This document shows, one piece after another, positions 18,198-26,776 of a DNA stretch of 58,553 bases. The notes under the pieces were generated by a model. The model saw nothing but the letters and a program-made list of their open reading frames with translations, was not told the origin of the DNA and did no database searches. How positions within the stretch are numbered: the first letter of the stretch is position 1; each line of letters starts with the position of its first letter. This DNA is from Bacteroidales bacterium (GTDB taxonomy: Bacteria > Bacteroidota > Bacteroidia > Bacteroidales > UBA932), in contig JAFLUX010000008.1 in NCBI GenBank assembly GCA_022508605.1, positions 1 to 58,553 of the forward strand. The letters run 5' to 3'. Both the position numbers and the translations under genes were made by a program.

Positions 18198-19079
18198 CTA
18201 AAATTTCAGTTTGACGCCAAGGCCTGCGGCCTCATAGGAGAGCATCGGTTCAAAGGAAAGCTCTACCCCGCTTGAAGCGCTTCCGGGCTTGACTTTGACG
18301 TACCTCACGCCTTTGGAGAAGGTCGCATCCAAAAGATTGTACACATACAGTCCCACGCCCGATATGGCGCAAATCGTTCCGAAATTCCTGAAGCTCTGTG
18401 CTTTACTGTCGTAACTCGGGGCAAATTCCGGATGTTCTCCCGCAAGCCTTTCATATTTGTTGATGCTGAAAGCGGAAACGACCACCCCGGTAACAAGCAG
18501 GGCTTCGCTGCCCATTATCGCATAGCCTTTTGCCTTGCGGCCTTTATAAATCTGGCCGAGGCCGGGCACGACCGACAGCGCCACGGGGATTCCGTTATAC
18601 TTCTCGCTCAGTTTGAACTCGTCGAAGCGGGGAATCACATTCAGTTCGGAAATCGCATACAGCTGATACAGATTATGCTCAAAGGATCCGTCCGCATAGT
18701 CATCGAATTTGAGGAAGTCATCCACCAGCTTCGCGTAAACCTCAGACGTCTTGCCGTTCTTCATGAACGACAGCACGTAAACGGGAGATTGGCCGTCCTC
18801 ATCCGTCTGAAGAACTTCCATGTTCAAATCCTGCCTGGGCACGCCGTAAGAGCTGCATACATAGTCGAGCAGCGGTTTGTAGCGGTTCAACTCGACCACT
18901 TTCTCATCCGGGTCGTATGAATGAAAAATGCGGAACTGATAGGTATCGTTGGATCTCGCTTCGTTGAGTTCATCGACGCCCTTGGTTACCCAGCGGGGGG
19001 TCGGTTCGGCACTGACTGCATAAGACACAAGCAGGCACAGAAGCGCGAGCACAATTGTTCCAGTCTTTTTGATATCCAT
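18198..19079 (-). CDS. DUF5683-like membrane protein
   Basis: 293 aa. MDIKKTGTIVLALLCLLVSYAVSA is a signal peptide. About residues 180-230 contain VALSVVPGLGQIYKGRKAKGYAIMGSEALLVTGVVVSAF, the core of DUF5683 proteins (PGxGQIY followed by a hydrophobic segment), and a second hydrophobic segment follows near residue 245. The N-terminal half is unassigned. ATG 19079 is used since the frame upstream starts with TTG. A -7 box lies 42 nt upstream, so this and the barrel gene may have their own promoter within the capsule locus. Confidence 0.75.
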   Translation of the reverse strand: MDIKKTGTIVLALLCLLVSYAVSAEPTPRWVTKGVDELNEARSNDTYQFRIFHSYDPDEKVVELNRYKPLLDYVCSSYGVPRQDLNMEVLQTDEDGQSPVYVLSFMKNGKTSEVYAKLVDDFLKFDDYADGSFEHNLYQLYAISELNVIPRFDEFKLSEKYNGIPVALSVVPGLGQIYKGRKAKGYAIMGSEALLVTGVVVSAFSINKYERLAGEHPEFAPSYDSKAQSFRNFGTICAISGVGLYVYNLLDATFSKGVRYVKVKPGSASSGVELSFEPMLSYEAAGLGVKLKF

Positions 19080-19120
19080 TTTAATCAAATTTTAATCTTG
19101 TTCGGTATTTGAAAAACTTG

Positions 19121-19128
19121 CAAAAGTA
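19121..19128 (-). promoter_or_regulatory. Internal -7 box inside the capsule locus
   Basis: The minus strand reads TACTTTTG, an exact fit to TAnnTTTG, in an AT-rich 88-nt gap between a GT4 gene (stop at 19168) and the DUF5683-like gene (start 19079). No clear -33 TTTG stands 19-21 nt upstream. Transcription from here would produce the DUF5683-like gene, the barrel gene and the downstream capsule genes 7229-16303. Confidence 0.5.
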
Positions 19129-19167
19129 CAAATAATATTTTTAATTTCCGTGAGTTAGCGTCAAAAA

Positions 19168-20253
19168 TCATCTGACAAATTCATATACTTTTTCGTATGC
19201 GCGGGCAGTGGCATCTATGTCGAAACCCGCAGCGCGGGACAGGCAGGCCCCAAGCACTGACGAATACAACGCCGCGTCCTCGCACACCCGCCTTATGGAC
19301 CCGGCGAGAGCATGTGCATCTTCATGCGGCACCAGCAGCCCGGCTCCCCCGACGACCTCTCTAAGGCCCTCCACATCGCTGGCAATAAAGGGTCGGCCTG
19401 ATGCCATCCCTTCTATGCTCGAAAGCGACATTCCCTCGTAATGCGAAGACAAGACCAGCACCTCTGCCTGCGCCACAAGTTCCGGGACATCCGCCCTGGA
19501 CCCAAGGAAGCGCACCCTGCCGCCGAGCGAAAGCGAGCGGGCCAGCTTCTCGCAGGCGGCAAGAGTCTCCCCCTCCCCGGCAAGCCAGAGTTCGTACTCC
19601 TCCGGCAATTGCGCCATCGCTTTCAGAAGCGTGCTGTGGTCCTTCTGCGGCCGGAATGCCGCCACCATGAGAATGATATGCTTGCCGTCCCTTGCCGACT
19701 TATCATACCGAATGCTCCGCGCAGGCGCAAAACGACTGAAATCTATACCGTTGGCGATTACCGCCGTTTTGTCTTCGAAAGACTCTCCCAGCACGTCCAG
19801 CAGATTTATCCGCGTCTGCTCGCCCACGCACGCTATGAAAGCGTAGCGGCCGTACATCCACCGGTCCATGCTGCGGAACCATCGCCAGTCCCGGCGGCGG
19901 TTGAACGTGTTGTGCTCTGTAGTAACAAGCACGGTACCGTCCTCTGGAGATGCAAGCGCCGCAAGCAGCTGGCAAGGTGTGTTGTGGGTATGGATGATGT
20001 CGAAACGGCGACGTCTCAAGAATTTTTTCAGCCTCGGCAGGTTCAACGGATCGTGCATATGGAAGGCTCCTGTACCCAAAGCGCTTGCAGGAATGCCTTC
20101 GGCCTCTATGGATTCAAGCAGCGGGGTGCGCGTTCCGTCGAACAGCAGCAGCTCCACCTCATGTCCATGCGCACGGAAACGAGGCAGCAGGTCGACCACG
20201 AGACGCTCTGCTCCGCCGCTTCGCAGGGATGTTATGATATGCAGGATTCTCAT
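19168..20253 (-). CDS. GT4 glycosyltransferase
   Basis: 361 aa. MRILHIITSLRSGGAERLVVDLLPRF has the SGGAE loop of GT4; MVAAFRPQKDHSTLLKAMAQL opens the donor domain; LSSHYEGMSLSSIEGMASGRPFIASD holds EX7E. ATG 20253 is chosen because the codon two positions earlier is TTG. It is the last transferase before the interruption by the two outer-membrane-type genes. Its stop is 88 nt from the next start codon. No terminator hairpin is visible there, so read-through is likely. Confidence 0.9.
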   Translation of the reverse strand: MRILHIITSLRSGGAERLVVDLLPRFRAHGHEVELLLFDGTRTPLLESIEAEGIPASALGTGAFHMHDPLNLPRLKKFLRRRRFDIIHTHNTPCQLLAALASPEDGTVLVTTEHNTFNRRRDWRWFRSMDRWMYGRYAFIACVGEQTRINLLDVLGESFEDKTAVIANGIDFSRFAPARSIRYDKSARDGKHIILMVAAFRPQKDHSTLLKAMAQLPEEYELWLAGEGETLAACEKLARSLSLGGRVRFLGSRADVPELVAQAEVLVLSSHYEGMSLSSIEGMASGRPFIASDVEGLREVVGGAGLLVPHEDAHALAGSIRRVCEDAALYSSVLGACLSRAAGFDIDATARAYEKVYEFVR

Positions 20254-20265
20254 CCGCAAGACGGT

Positions 20266-21315
20266 TTACAATATATTGAGCAATCTGTATCCCAGCTTCT
20301 TGAGCATCGCTCCCGGCCGCTGCCTCCGGACGATTCCGCGGCAGATACGATACATTGCACCGGAATCACGGCGGGCAAAGGCATCGACAAACGGATCCTG
20401 CCAGAAAGCCGATTTGTTATCCACCTCCAGCATGCGGGCATATACGGGAGAGGCCGTTTCCCTATCTAAAAAAGCCACGATATGGGCAAAGCCGTCGCCC
20501 TTCAAATCAATTCTGCGGCATATTTCAGACTTGAGCACGTTTTTCAACTCGATGTTCAACGTATCGGGAGACAAAAAAGGGTATTTGCCAACATATCCCA
20601 TTTTGAAAGCGTATAGACGCTTGAAGTCATCGAACACCCGGGGATTGTAGCGGCTGGTCATGCCTCCGTAGCGATAGTTGTAGCCGCTTTCTTCCATTAT
20701 GTATATTCGCCGCAGATGAGGAAAAAGCTGCAAGTTGTACGCCAGGTCCTCACCCATGCACAGGGACAGGGGGCGTATGTCCGCACTGTCAAGCGCCGCC
20801 TTCCTGTAGAGTTTTCCGCACATGTTCACGGACAATATGTTTACGCCGAAGAATGAGACGAAATACTTTTCCAGCAGTTCCGGCTGTTCGATTAGGCCGC
20901 TTACCCTCCGCGCATCCTTCTGCATAATCCATTTATGCCTGTCTATGACCCGCCGGAAGCCTGTCTCCACATAATCCGCCCCTGTCTCCTCCGCCTTGGA
21001 ATACATTTCCGACAAAACGTGCGTATTGTCAAGCCAGTCATCAGAGTCGACATACATTACGAACTCTCCGCGCGCTGCGGAAAATCCCGTACTGCGGGCG
21101 GACTCCACGCCTTCGTTGACCGCCTTGTCGATGACCGCCACACGGCCGTCACGCGCCGCATATTCATGGCAAATGTCCGGACTCGCATCGGTCGACGCAT
21201 CATTTACCAATATCACTTCCAGCTCTTTGTGCTCCTGCGACAGGACGGAGTCAAGGCATTGGGGCAGCCAGCGTGAAACATTATATACGGGTATTATTAC
21301 GGATATCATGCTCAT
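20266..21315 (-). CDS. GT2 glycosyltransferase
   Basis: 349 aa. GT-A fold with MISVIIPVYNVSRWLPQCLDSVLSQ, EVILVNDASTDASPDIC, VNEGVESARSTGFSAARGEFVMYVDSDDW (residues about 30-95); DSD is the metal-binding motif. The C-terminal half is variable, as usual for EpsJ-like capsule GT2 enzymes. The start codon overlaps the upstream stop as ATGA (21315). Inverting transferase with a nucleotide-sugar donor; substrate unknown. Confidence 0.9.
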   Translation of the reverse strand: MSMISVIIPVYNVSRWLPQCLDSVLSQEHKELEVILVNDASTDASPDICHEYAARDGRVAVIDKAVNEGVESARSTGFSAARGEFVMYVDSDDWLDNTHVLSEMYSKAEETGADYVETGFRRVIDRHKWIMQKDARRVSGLIEQPELLEKYFVSFFGVNILSVNMCGKLYRKAALDSADIRPLSLCMGEDLAYNLQLFPHLRRIYIMEESGYNYRYGGMTSRYNPRVFDDFKRLYAFKMGYVGKYPFLSPDTLNIELKNVLKSEICRRIDLKGDGFAHIVAFLDRETASPVYARMLEVDNKSAFWQDPFVDAFARRDSGAMYRICRGIVRRQRPGAMLKKLGYRLLNIL

Positions 21316-22286
21316 TTCAGAACATAGCTTCGCAAAGCCCGGAACTCATCCGAGTTCACAAGGCGCCGACCGTCGCGCAGGCCCTTCAAGTAAGAAAACA
21401 TGTATCGGAACGACAGTTTCGCAACGGACATCGCGCACATGACAAGAAAAAGCCAAGCCGACTTGAAGGCGAAACTTGCTGCGCACAGCAGACTTTCCGC
21501 CGTATTCCCTTTGGATGGCTGATATATTGTGCGCCACCAGATTGCGAATGACGCCAGCGTGCGGGTGTAAATCCATTGCGGGCCCTTGCGGAAAGCCGAA
21601 CTTGACGACCTGCCGTCCATGTGCTCGCAGCCGGAATCATACAGCACCCCGAGGCGGAAGCCGTTCCTGTACACTTTGTAAAATTCCACCGTATCATCGC
21701 CATAGGCGAAAGCGAATTTGTCGAGCCACAGTTCGTCTTCCATGTGCAGGCGTTCATAGACGGACTTGCGCCACATAGAAGCCGGCCCGGCGCAGCTCTG
21801 GGACAGATAAAAGTCCTTCTCCGGGCGCTTGTTGTAAGAAAAAGACCCGTTGCGATGCATCTTGAATGCCCATTTTCCGCTCCTGTGCGGAAAAACCAGA
21901 TTGGCAAGGGCCGCATAGACTTTTCCGGCAAACGGCATTTCGTGATTCCTGAACGTGTCGGCCCCTATGCAGTCGGCATCATGCCGCTCCATCGCCTTCA
22001 GCATCTTCTCTGCGCTGTCAGGGGCGAGGCGCACATCATCATCGAGCATAAAGACCACATCGCTGTCTATCTCGTCGTAGCGCAGGGCACGCTGTGCGAC
22101 CATACCCTTTTTCACCCACACATATTCCTCCCTGCCCACCATGAAGTCCGGACGGGGACAACCCTCCGCAATATACACCAGCACCCGATCCGGCTGAACC
22201 GTCTGACGGGTGATGGACCGCAGTTCCTCGCGGAATTTTTCTCCCGCCGTGCCGAGAGTGCGTATTGCAATGGAATAGGTCAGCAT
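21312..22286 (-). CDS. GT2 glycosyltransferase with DDD motif
   Basis: 324 aa. MLTYSIAIRTLGTAGEKFREELRSI opens a GT-A fold; QPDRVLVYIAEGC, KKGMVAQRALRYDEIDSDVVFMLDDDVRLAPDS gives the DDD donor site. A C-terminal hydrophobic stretch (SFAFKSAWLFLVMCAMSVAKL) suggests membrane association. ATG 22286 is chosen over the longer frame because it overlaps the stop codon of the upstream GT4 gene (TAATG). It is different in type from the neighbouring GT2 enzymes. Confidence 0.88.
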   Translation of the reverse strand: MLTYSIAIRTLGTAGEKFREELRSITRQTVQPDRVLVYIAEGCPRPDFMVGREEYVWVKKGMVAQRALRYDEIDSDVVFMLDDDVRLAPDSAEKMLKAMERHDADCIGADTFRNHEMPFAGKVYAALANLVFPHRSGKWAFKMHRNGSFSYNKRPEKDFYLSQSCAGPASMWRKSVYERLHMEDELWLDKFAFAYGDDTVEFYKVYRNGFRLGVLYDSGCEHMDGRSSSSAFRKGPQWIYTRTLASFAIWWRTIYQPSKGNTAESLLCAASFAFKSAWLFLVMCAMSVAKLSFRYMFSYLKGLRDGRRLVNSDEFRALRSYVLK

Positions 22287-23437
22287 TATTCTTCTTCGGA
22301 CTGCCCGCGGAGTTTCCTGAACAGGGTCATCCACATAGGTACTATATTCTCCACTCTGTACTTGTCTGCCTTGGCGCGTGCGGCCCTGCCCATCTCCGCC
22401 CTCCTCTCCGGATGCTCGATAAGATACGAGAGCCTTTCCGCAAGAGCCGCTTCATCTCCTGCAAGCACAAGAAAACCGTCCTCACCGTCCGTGATTATGT
22501 CACGAGGCCCGCAGGGGCAGGAGTAGGCGACCACCGGGAGCCCGCAGGACATTGCCTCCAGCACGACCAGCGGCAGTCCCTCATATATGGATGAAAGGAC
22601 GAAAAACGATGCCTCCGACAACTTGTCGGCCACATTGGGTACGGGATTCCGAAGAAACACCCTGCCGCTCAGATTCAACTTGCCCGTCAGCCCCAGAAGT
22701 TCCTCCCTTTGACTGCCGTCGCCATAAATCTCCAGGCTCCACTCCGGGTGAGTACCGGCGACCGGGGCGAAAGCCCTTATGAGGGAAGCGTAATTCTTCT
22801 GCGCCTCAAGCCGTCCCGCGGAAATCACCCTGCATCCCGCCGCATCCGACACCGGAGCATTGCTGAAAGTCAAGGGATTGGGAATAACCGACACGTTCTT
22901 TGCGCCGCGCCAGCAGCGCTCCCTGTCTTCTTCGGTCAGCAGCACTATATGGTCATAGCGTTTTATCTTCCAGCCGAAATCATACAAATCGCAGAGACGG
23001 GCGCACAGTCTCCCAAAGAAGCCCGAGGCGCTGAGCAGCCTGTAGTCCGACGCATAATGCAATTCCCTGACCCTTGACCAGCCGCCCTTGATTCCCGGCA
23101 GCATATATTTTTCGCTCTGGCCTGCCGATATCACGATGTCGGGGGCAATTTCACCGAGGGCCTCCGCAAGTTTCCGCCGATGCTTCCTGCGCTTTACCAC
23201 TATGCCTTTGAGCACCGCCCAACGAGACTTCCAGTCATCCGCGTAATAATCAATTCCCAGGTCTGTCAATCTGACTTTTGGGGAGAGCCTCGCCGACAAC
23301 TCGTTTTCCTTGTGGTCGGAAACACAGATATGAACCTCGTTGCCGGGAATGTCCGCAAGGGCATTCGCCTTGACGATGGTCACAACGGCAATGCCGCCCA
23401 TATCCGAAATGCTGTTAAGGCAATAAACGATTTTCAC
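22286..23437 (-). CDS. GT4 glycosyltransferase with GTG start
   Basis: 383 aa starting KIVYCLNSISDMGGIAVVTIVKANAL. EX7E motif in LSSIYEGLPLVVLEAMSCGLPVVAYS, followed by CGPRDIITDGEDGFLV, typical of the WaaG-like GT4 branch. The start is GTG 23437, overlapping the TGA stop of the upstream GT2 gene as GTGA; the next ATG would remove the first beta-strand, so GTG is the sound choice. Cytoplasmic, nucleotide-sugar dependent; substrate unknown. Confidence 0.88.
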   Translation of the reverse strand: MKIVYCLNSISDMGGIAVVTIVKANALADIPGNEVHICVSDHKENELSARLSPKVRLTDLGIDYYADDWKSRWAVLKGIVVKRRKHRRKLAEALGEIAPDIVISAGQSEKYMLPGIKGGWSRVRELHYASDYRLLSASGFFGRLCARLCDLYDFGWKIKRYDHIVLLTEEDRERCWRGAKNVSVIPNPLTFSNAPVSDAAGCRVISAGRLEAQKNYASLIRAFAPVAGTHPEWSLEIYGDGSQREELLGLTGKLNLSGRVFLRNPVPNVADKLSEASFFVLSSIYEGLPLVVLEAMSCGLPVVAYSCPCGPRDIITDGEDGFLVLAGDEAALAERLSYLIEHPERRAEMGRAARAKADKYRVENIVPMWMTLFRKLRGQSEEE

Positions 23438-24354
23438 GACTGTTTGCCGCTTGTCTTATACTTGATATACAGATACCACAGAGCGCCGGGAATCAGGGCC
23501 AGCACGCTGAGGACGCCGTGCCCCGGACATATCAGGGAACCGTAGTCCCCGGACAGCAGGCAGCTTGAGACATAATGCACCGCAGAACGGTATTTATTGG
23601 CAAGGCTGCTCCTTTTGAGGCCCATTTCCAGTCTGCGGAGCTTGGCGAAACTCCTCGGGCTGTCGGAATATTGTTTGTAAATATCGACGGACATGCTGTC
23701 CGCCTGATACTCGACAAAGCACAGATTCTCGTTCAGCACCAGCAGGGGAAAATCGTCGCAGACCTGCAGGAGCATGTATATGGGGTTGAAATTCTTTTCT
23801 CCGGGGAATCCGGCCTGCGGCGCCACGCGCTTCATGAGGTCTGTGCGCATCACCTGCTTGCTGTCGCCCCTGTGGACACGCTTTTCATACAAGTCCAGCA
23901 GATAGCACTCTCTCAGCGCATCAGGGAAGAACCCGGCGATGGGCCTGTCCGTACCGGCATAAAAGTCAAGCCCGATGATGCCGGCATACTTGCCAGAACC
24001 ATCCCTGCCCCACTTGTCCGCTATCAGTTCCACGGCGTTGTCCGGCATGAAGTCATCGCTGTCTATGCACACGTTCAGTTCCGTGTCGATATTCGCATAG
24101 GCTGTGTTGTAGCCCGTATAAAGCCCGCCGTTTTCCTTGTAGACGTAGCGTATCGGGATGAGCCTTTCGTCTATGAAGCCCTGCACCAGTTCCCTGGTGC
24201 CGTCCGTCGAGCCGTCGTCCACGACCAGCCACTCGAAAGCCTTGCAGGTCTGGCGGCAAAGGCTCTCATACAGGCGCACGAGCGTATGCGCCCTGTTGTA
24301 CGTGGGCGTAAAGACCGTCAGGAGTCCGGGAGAAGTGTCAGATATTGTATCCAA
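23434..24354 (-). CDS. GT2 glycosyltransferase with TTG start
   Basis: 306 aa. LLTVFTPTYNRAHTLVRLYESLCRQ, EWLVVDDGSTDGTRELV and LNVCIDSDDFMPDNAV give a normal GT2 fold with DSD near residue 100. No ATG or GTG precedes the first strand; the only candidate is TTG 24354, which lies inside the last codons of the upstream GT8-like gene (17-nt overlap). The same arrangement is seen at 26776. A hydrophobic helix near the C-terminus (VLSVLALIPGALWYLYIKY) may bind the membrane. Confidence 0.85.
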   Translation of the reverse strand: MDTISDTSPGLLTVFTPTYNRAHTLVRLYESLCRQTCKAFEWLVVDDGSTDGTRELVQGFIDERLIPIRYVYKENGGLYTGYNTAYANIDTELNVCIDSDDFMPDNAVELIADKWGRDGSGKYAGIIGLDFYAGTDRPIAGFFPDALRECYLLDLYEKRVHRGDSKQVMRTDLMKRVAPQAGFPGEKNFNPIYMLLQVCDDFPLLVLNENLCFVEYQADSMSVDIYKQYSDSPRSFAKLRRLEMGLKRSSLANKYRSAVHYVSSCLLSGDYGSLICPGHGVLSVLALIPGALWYLYIKYKTSGKQS

Positions 24355-24982
24355 GCAGCTTATAGAAAAATCTTGTCAGCCCGTTCAAAAAGGGAAAGGT
24401 ACGGGATATCTTCATTGCCAGCAACACCATGGGGGAATTGTAAAGCTCCGCATCCGCTACATCGACATTGGTGTCATCAAAAAGAGCGGCAACCGGATTC
24501 TCCGCAATGTTCCTGGCTTCATCGTCGATGCCGCATTCCCTGACATTCTTTAGAAAACCGGGGGCTTTCAGGCAATAATAGCCGCATAGAACGGCAGCAG
24601 TCCGCAGGTCCGCCATGGAGACCGGGCCGGAAAGCCGGCAGAAACTGTTCTCATCGACAGTCTGCAACGAAGCGATGACCATGGAATCACAGTCAATGAC
24701 GATGTATTCTCCCTCGACGTACCGGCCTGAATTCTCTTTTATGAAACGCAATCCCCGCGCCGTATCGTATTCGGCCGGAAGCGGCACGACAATAAACTCA
24801 TCCGCGTAGTTTTTTATGCGGGAGCGCTTTCCCTCAAGGGTGTCCGCCGTAAATACATCCGTAATGAGCACGATACGGCAGTCCGGATTATGCAGGCGCA
24901 GCGAGTACATTGAAACCAGCGCCTTTTCAGCATTGTAGTCGTCCTCGCCGCTTATAAGGGGATATACGAACTTCGACGGCAT
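24338..24982 (-). CDS. Truncated GT8-like glycosyltransferase paralogue
   Basis: 214 aa against 291-327 aa for its paralogues at 24984, 26760, 28707 and 36558. The first about 120 residues align (KFVYPLISGEDDYNAEKALVSMYSLRLHNPDCRIVLITD, then VEGEYIVIDCDSM with DCD) and the C-terminal 60 residues align (DAELYNSPMVLLAMKISRTFPFLNGLTRFFYKLLGYNI), but the middle, which in the paralogues carries CNGGV, the DQ-x-(A/S)LW segment and the LDGIYNCQ segment, is missing. The QRSR motif is also gone (ARGLR). Probably inactive, or acting as a partner of another transferase. The frame is intact and tightly packed between neighbours. Confidence 0.8.
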   Translation of the reverse strand: MPSKFVYPLISGEDDYNAEKALVSMYSLRLHNPDCRIVLITDVFTADTLEGKRSRIKNYADEFIVVPLPAEYDTARGLRFIKENSGRYVEGEYIVIDCDSMVIASLQTVDENSFCRLSGPVSMADLRTAAVLCGYYCLKAPGFLKNVRECGIDDEARNIAENPVAALFDDTNVDVADAELYNSPMVLLAMKISRTFPFLNGLTRFFYKLLGYNI

Positions 24983-24983
24983 A

Positions 24984-25859
24984 TCAATTGAATTTCAATA
25001 CATTTTTGAACACCTTCTTCAATTTGCCGCCGCGAATTATATGTTCTGCCCATGTAAGAAGCGGATGTTCAATAATGCGCGCCGTCTCGCCGCATATGCC
25101 GTTCTCGCGGATGTCTGCGAGCAGCCTGTCCTGCTTAATCGGGAAATATCCGGACTCCTTAAGTTCTGCAAAATAATGTATGATCTTGGCATCAAACATA
25201 TAGAGTTTGGCGCGCGGTATTACTATCTGGCAGTTGTATTTTCCGCTCAACTCGGAAATCAGGCAGCCGTTCTCTATGTTCGCCCTGGCGAATGCCGGCT
25301 GGTCCACATTTATGCCGTAGTCTCTCCTCCCCTCGTCCCATATCCTGTGCCAGTCATGGAAGAACTTGTGGACTTCCCGGCAATCCCGTGCCAGCCAGAC
25401 TCCGCCGTTGAAATATGATTTATAATCCCACGGCTCCATGCCCACGGCATACAGATATCTGTTGAGCTGGATATTCTGCTCGGAAGTGGTATGTCCGTCG
25501 AGCACGGCCGCCAATTTGCAGTCCAGCCTTTCCAGTCCGGAGAGAGAGGCTCTGACGATTGTATCATTGTCAAGATACAGGAAATCGCCCTTGACGCACT
25601 GCCGCAGACTGGTCTTTATGTAGCGCGACCTCTGCACCGGAGTGAAGTCATCCGGAGGATTGACGCTTATGAATTCGTCCACATAGGCCCTGATACGCGA
25701 GCGTTTCCCGGTCAAAGTGCCGAAAGTCGCATCATCCGACACCAGCACGATATGGCAGTCCGGGTTGTGCAGCCGCAGAGAGTGCATCGAGATGAGCGAC
25801 TGCTCCGTATAGTAATCGGACTCGCCGCTGACCAGCGCATAGACGAACTTCACTTGCAT
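24984..25859 (-). CDS. GT8-like glycosyltransferase
   Basis: 291 aa. Same family as the other GT8-like genes here: KFVYALVSGESDYYTEQSLISMHSLRLHNPDCHIVLVSDD, VQRSRYIKTSLRQCVKGDFLYLDNDTIVRASL (DND donor site), YFNGGVWLARD and NVDQPAFARANIENGC, and LSGKYNCQ. The C-terminal tail is shorter than in the 325-aa members. It overlaps the upstream GT2 gene by 10 nt and is followed directly by the truncated paralogue, as expected for tandem duplication. Confidence 0.85.
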   Translation of the reverse strand: MQVKFVYALVSGESDYYTEQSLISMHSLRLHNPDCHIVLVSDDATFGTLTGKRSRIRAYVDEFISVNPPDDFTPVQRSRYIKTSLRQCVKGDFLYLDNDTIVRASLSGLERLDCKLAAVLDGHTTSEQNIQLNRYLYAVGMEPWDYKSYFNGGVWLARDCREVHKFFHDWHRIWDEGRRDYGINVDQPAFARANIENGCLISELSGKYNCQIVIPRAKLYMFDAKIIHYFAELKESGYFPIKQDRLLADIRENGICGETARIIEHPLLTWAEHIIRGGKLKKVFKNVLKFN

Positions 25860-26776
25860 AATTGTCGGCAGCTTCTTGGCTGACGCTCAAAAAAGCATCC
25901 TTCGGCTAAAGAGCGCTTCTTGATTTTTATCAGCCGTCCGTATTCTTTGCAAAATTTCACGAAAGGTCCCGCCAGTTTGAATTTGAAGCGGCGCAGCGAA
26001 GAGCGGACAGACTTTATCACCTCCTTGCAGCCCTGCATGTTTGAGACATTGGGGTCGCTCAACAGAACGCGCCAGCGCTGTGCAAGCAGAAACAGTTCCT
26101 TCTCCTCGCTGTATTCCCTGTGTTCCCGGTCATGAACGGCCCTGACGGAGGGCACGATTCCGACCTTGTATCCGTGGTAACGCATGCGGTGGCACAGGTT
26201 CACGTCTTCTCCGTAATGAAAGAAAGCCGGGGAAAAAGCCCCTACCTTTTTCAAAACATCACAGGATATCAGCCAATGGGCCGCCTGCACGGAACGGTCA
26301 GTCGCATAAACCGCCGCGTCGCCTGCCACCCCGAGCACACAATCATTTACCAGGTCCGCCGGCAGGGTCCTGGAAAAATTATAGTCCAGTCTCGTCCCCC
26401 CGGCATATACCTGCAAAGGAGATATGATGCCATATTCCGGACAGGCAGCATTTATCCCGGCAAGGCGCACTATATCCTCCGGGGCTATCCTGGCATCCTG
26501 GTTAAGAAGGTAGACATAATCGAATCCGTGTTCGAAAGCATAGCGGAATCCTATGTTGTTGGCGGCTCCGAAACCGAGATTCTTCCCGGTCTGAAGCACC
26601 TCCACGCACGGATAATGCGCACGCACATATTCCGCCGTGCCGTCGGCGGAGCCGTTGTCTACCAGCAGGACGCGAATGGCCGGTCCGCAGGGGAACAGAG
26701 GCGACAGGCAGCCGTCGATGATTGCCGCCCCGTTATAGCTGACTACTATTACAAGTATTTTATAGTCTGTATCCAA
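25850..26776 (-). CDS. GT2 rhamnosyltransferase-like, TTG start
   Basis: 308 aa. KILVIVVSYNGAAIIDGCLSPL, VLLVDNGSADGTAEYVRAHY, KNLGFGAANNIGFRYAF and YVYLLNQDARIAPED follow the WbbL/rhamnosyltransferase pattern, in which NQDA stands at the DXD place. FFHYGEDVNLCHRMRYHGYKVG is the catalytic-base region (ED). The only start codon close to the first strand is TTG 26776, placed inside the last codons of the upstream GT8-like gene with a 17-nt overlap, identical in geometry to the pair at 24354. dTDP-rhamnose is the usual donor, but no rml genes are present here. Confidence 0.87.
   Translation of the reverse strand: MDTDYKILVIVVSYNGAAIIDGCLSPLFPCGPAIRVLLVDNGSADGTAEYVRAHYPCVEVLQTGKNLGFGAANNIGFRYAFEHGFDYVYLLNQDARIAPEDIVRLAGINAACPEYGIISPLQVYAGGTRLDYNFSRTLPADLVNDCVLGVAGDAAVYATDRSVQAAHWLISCDVLKKVGAFSPAFFHYGEDVNLCHRMRYHGYKVGIVPSVRAVHDREHREYSEEKELFLLAQRWRVLLSDPNVSNMQGCKEVIKSVRSSLRRFKFKLAGPFVKFCKEYGRLIKIKKRSLAEGCFFERQPRSCRQLCK

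Noticed and set aside
24338..24982. Calling the short GT8-like gene a pseudogene
   Set aside because: The frame is open from a good start to a stop, it keeps both ends of the family and sits tightly between neighbours, so it is listed as a gene with likely loss of activity.
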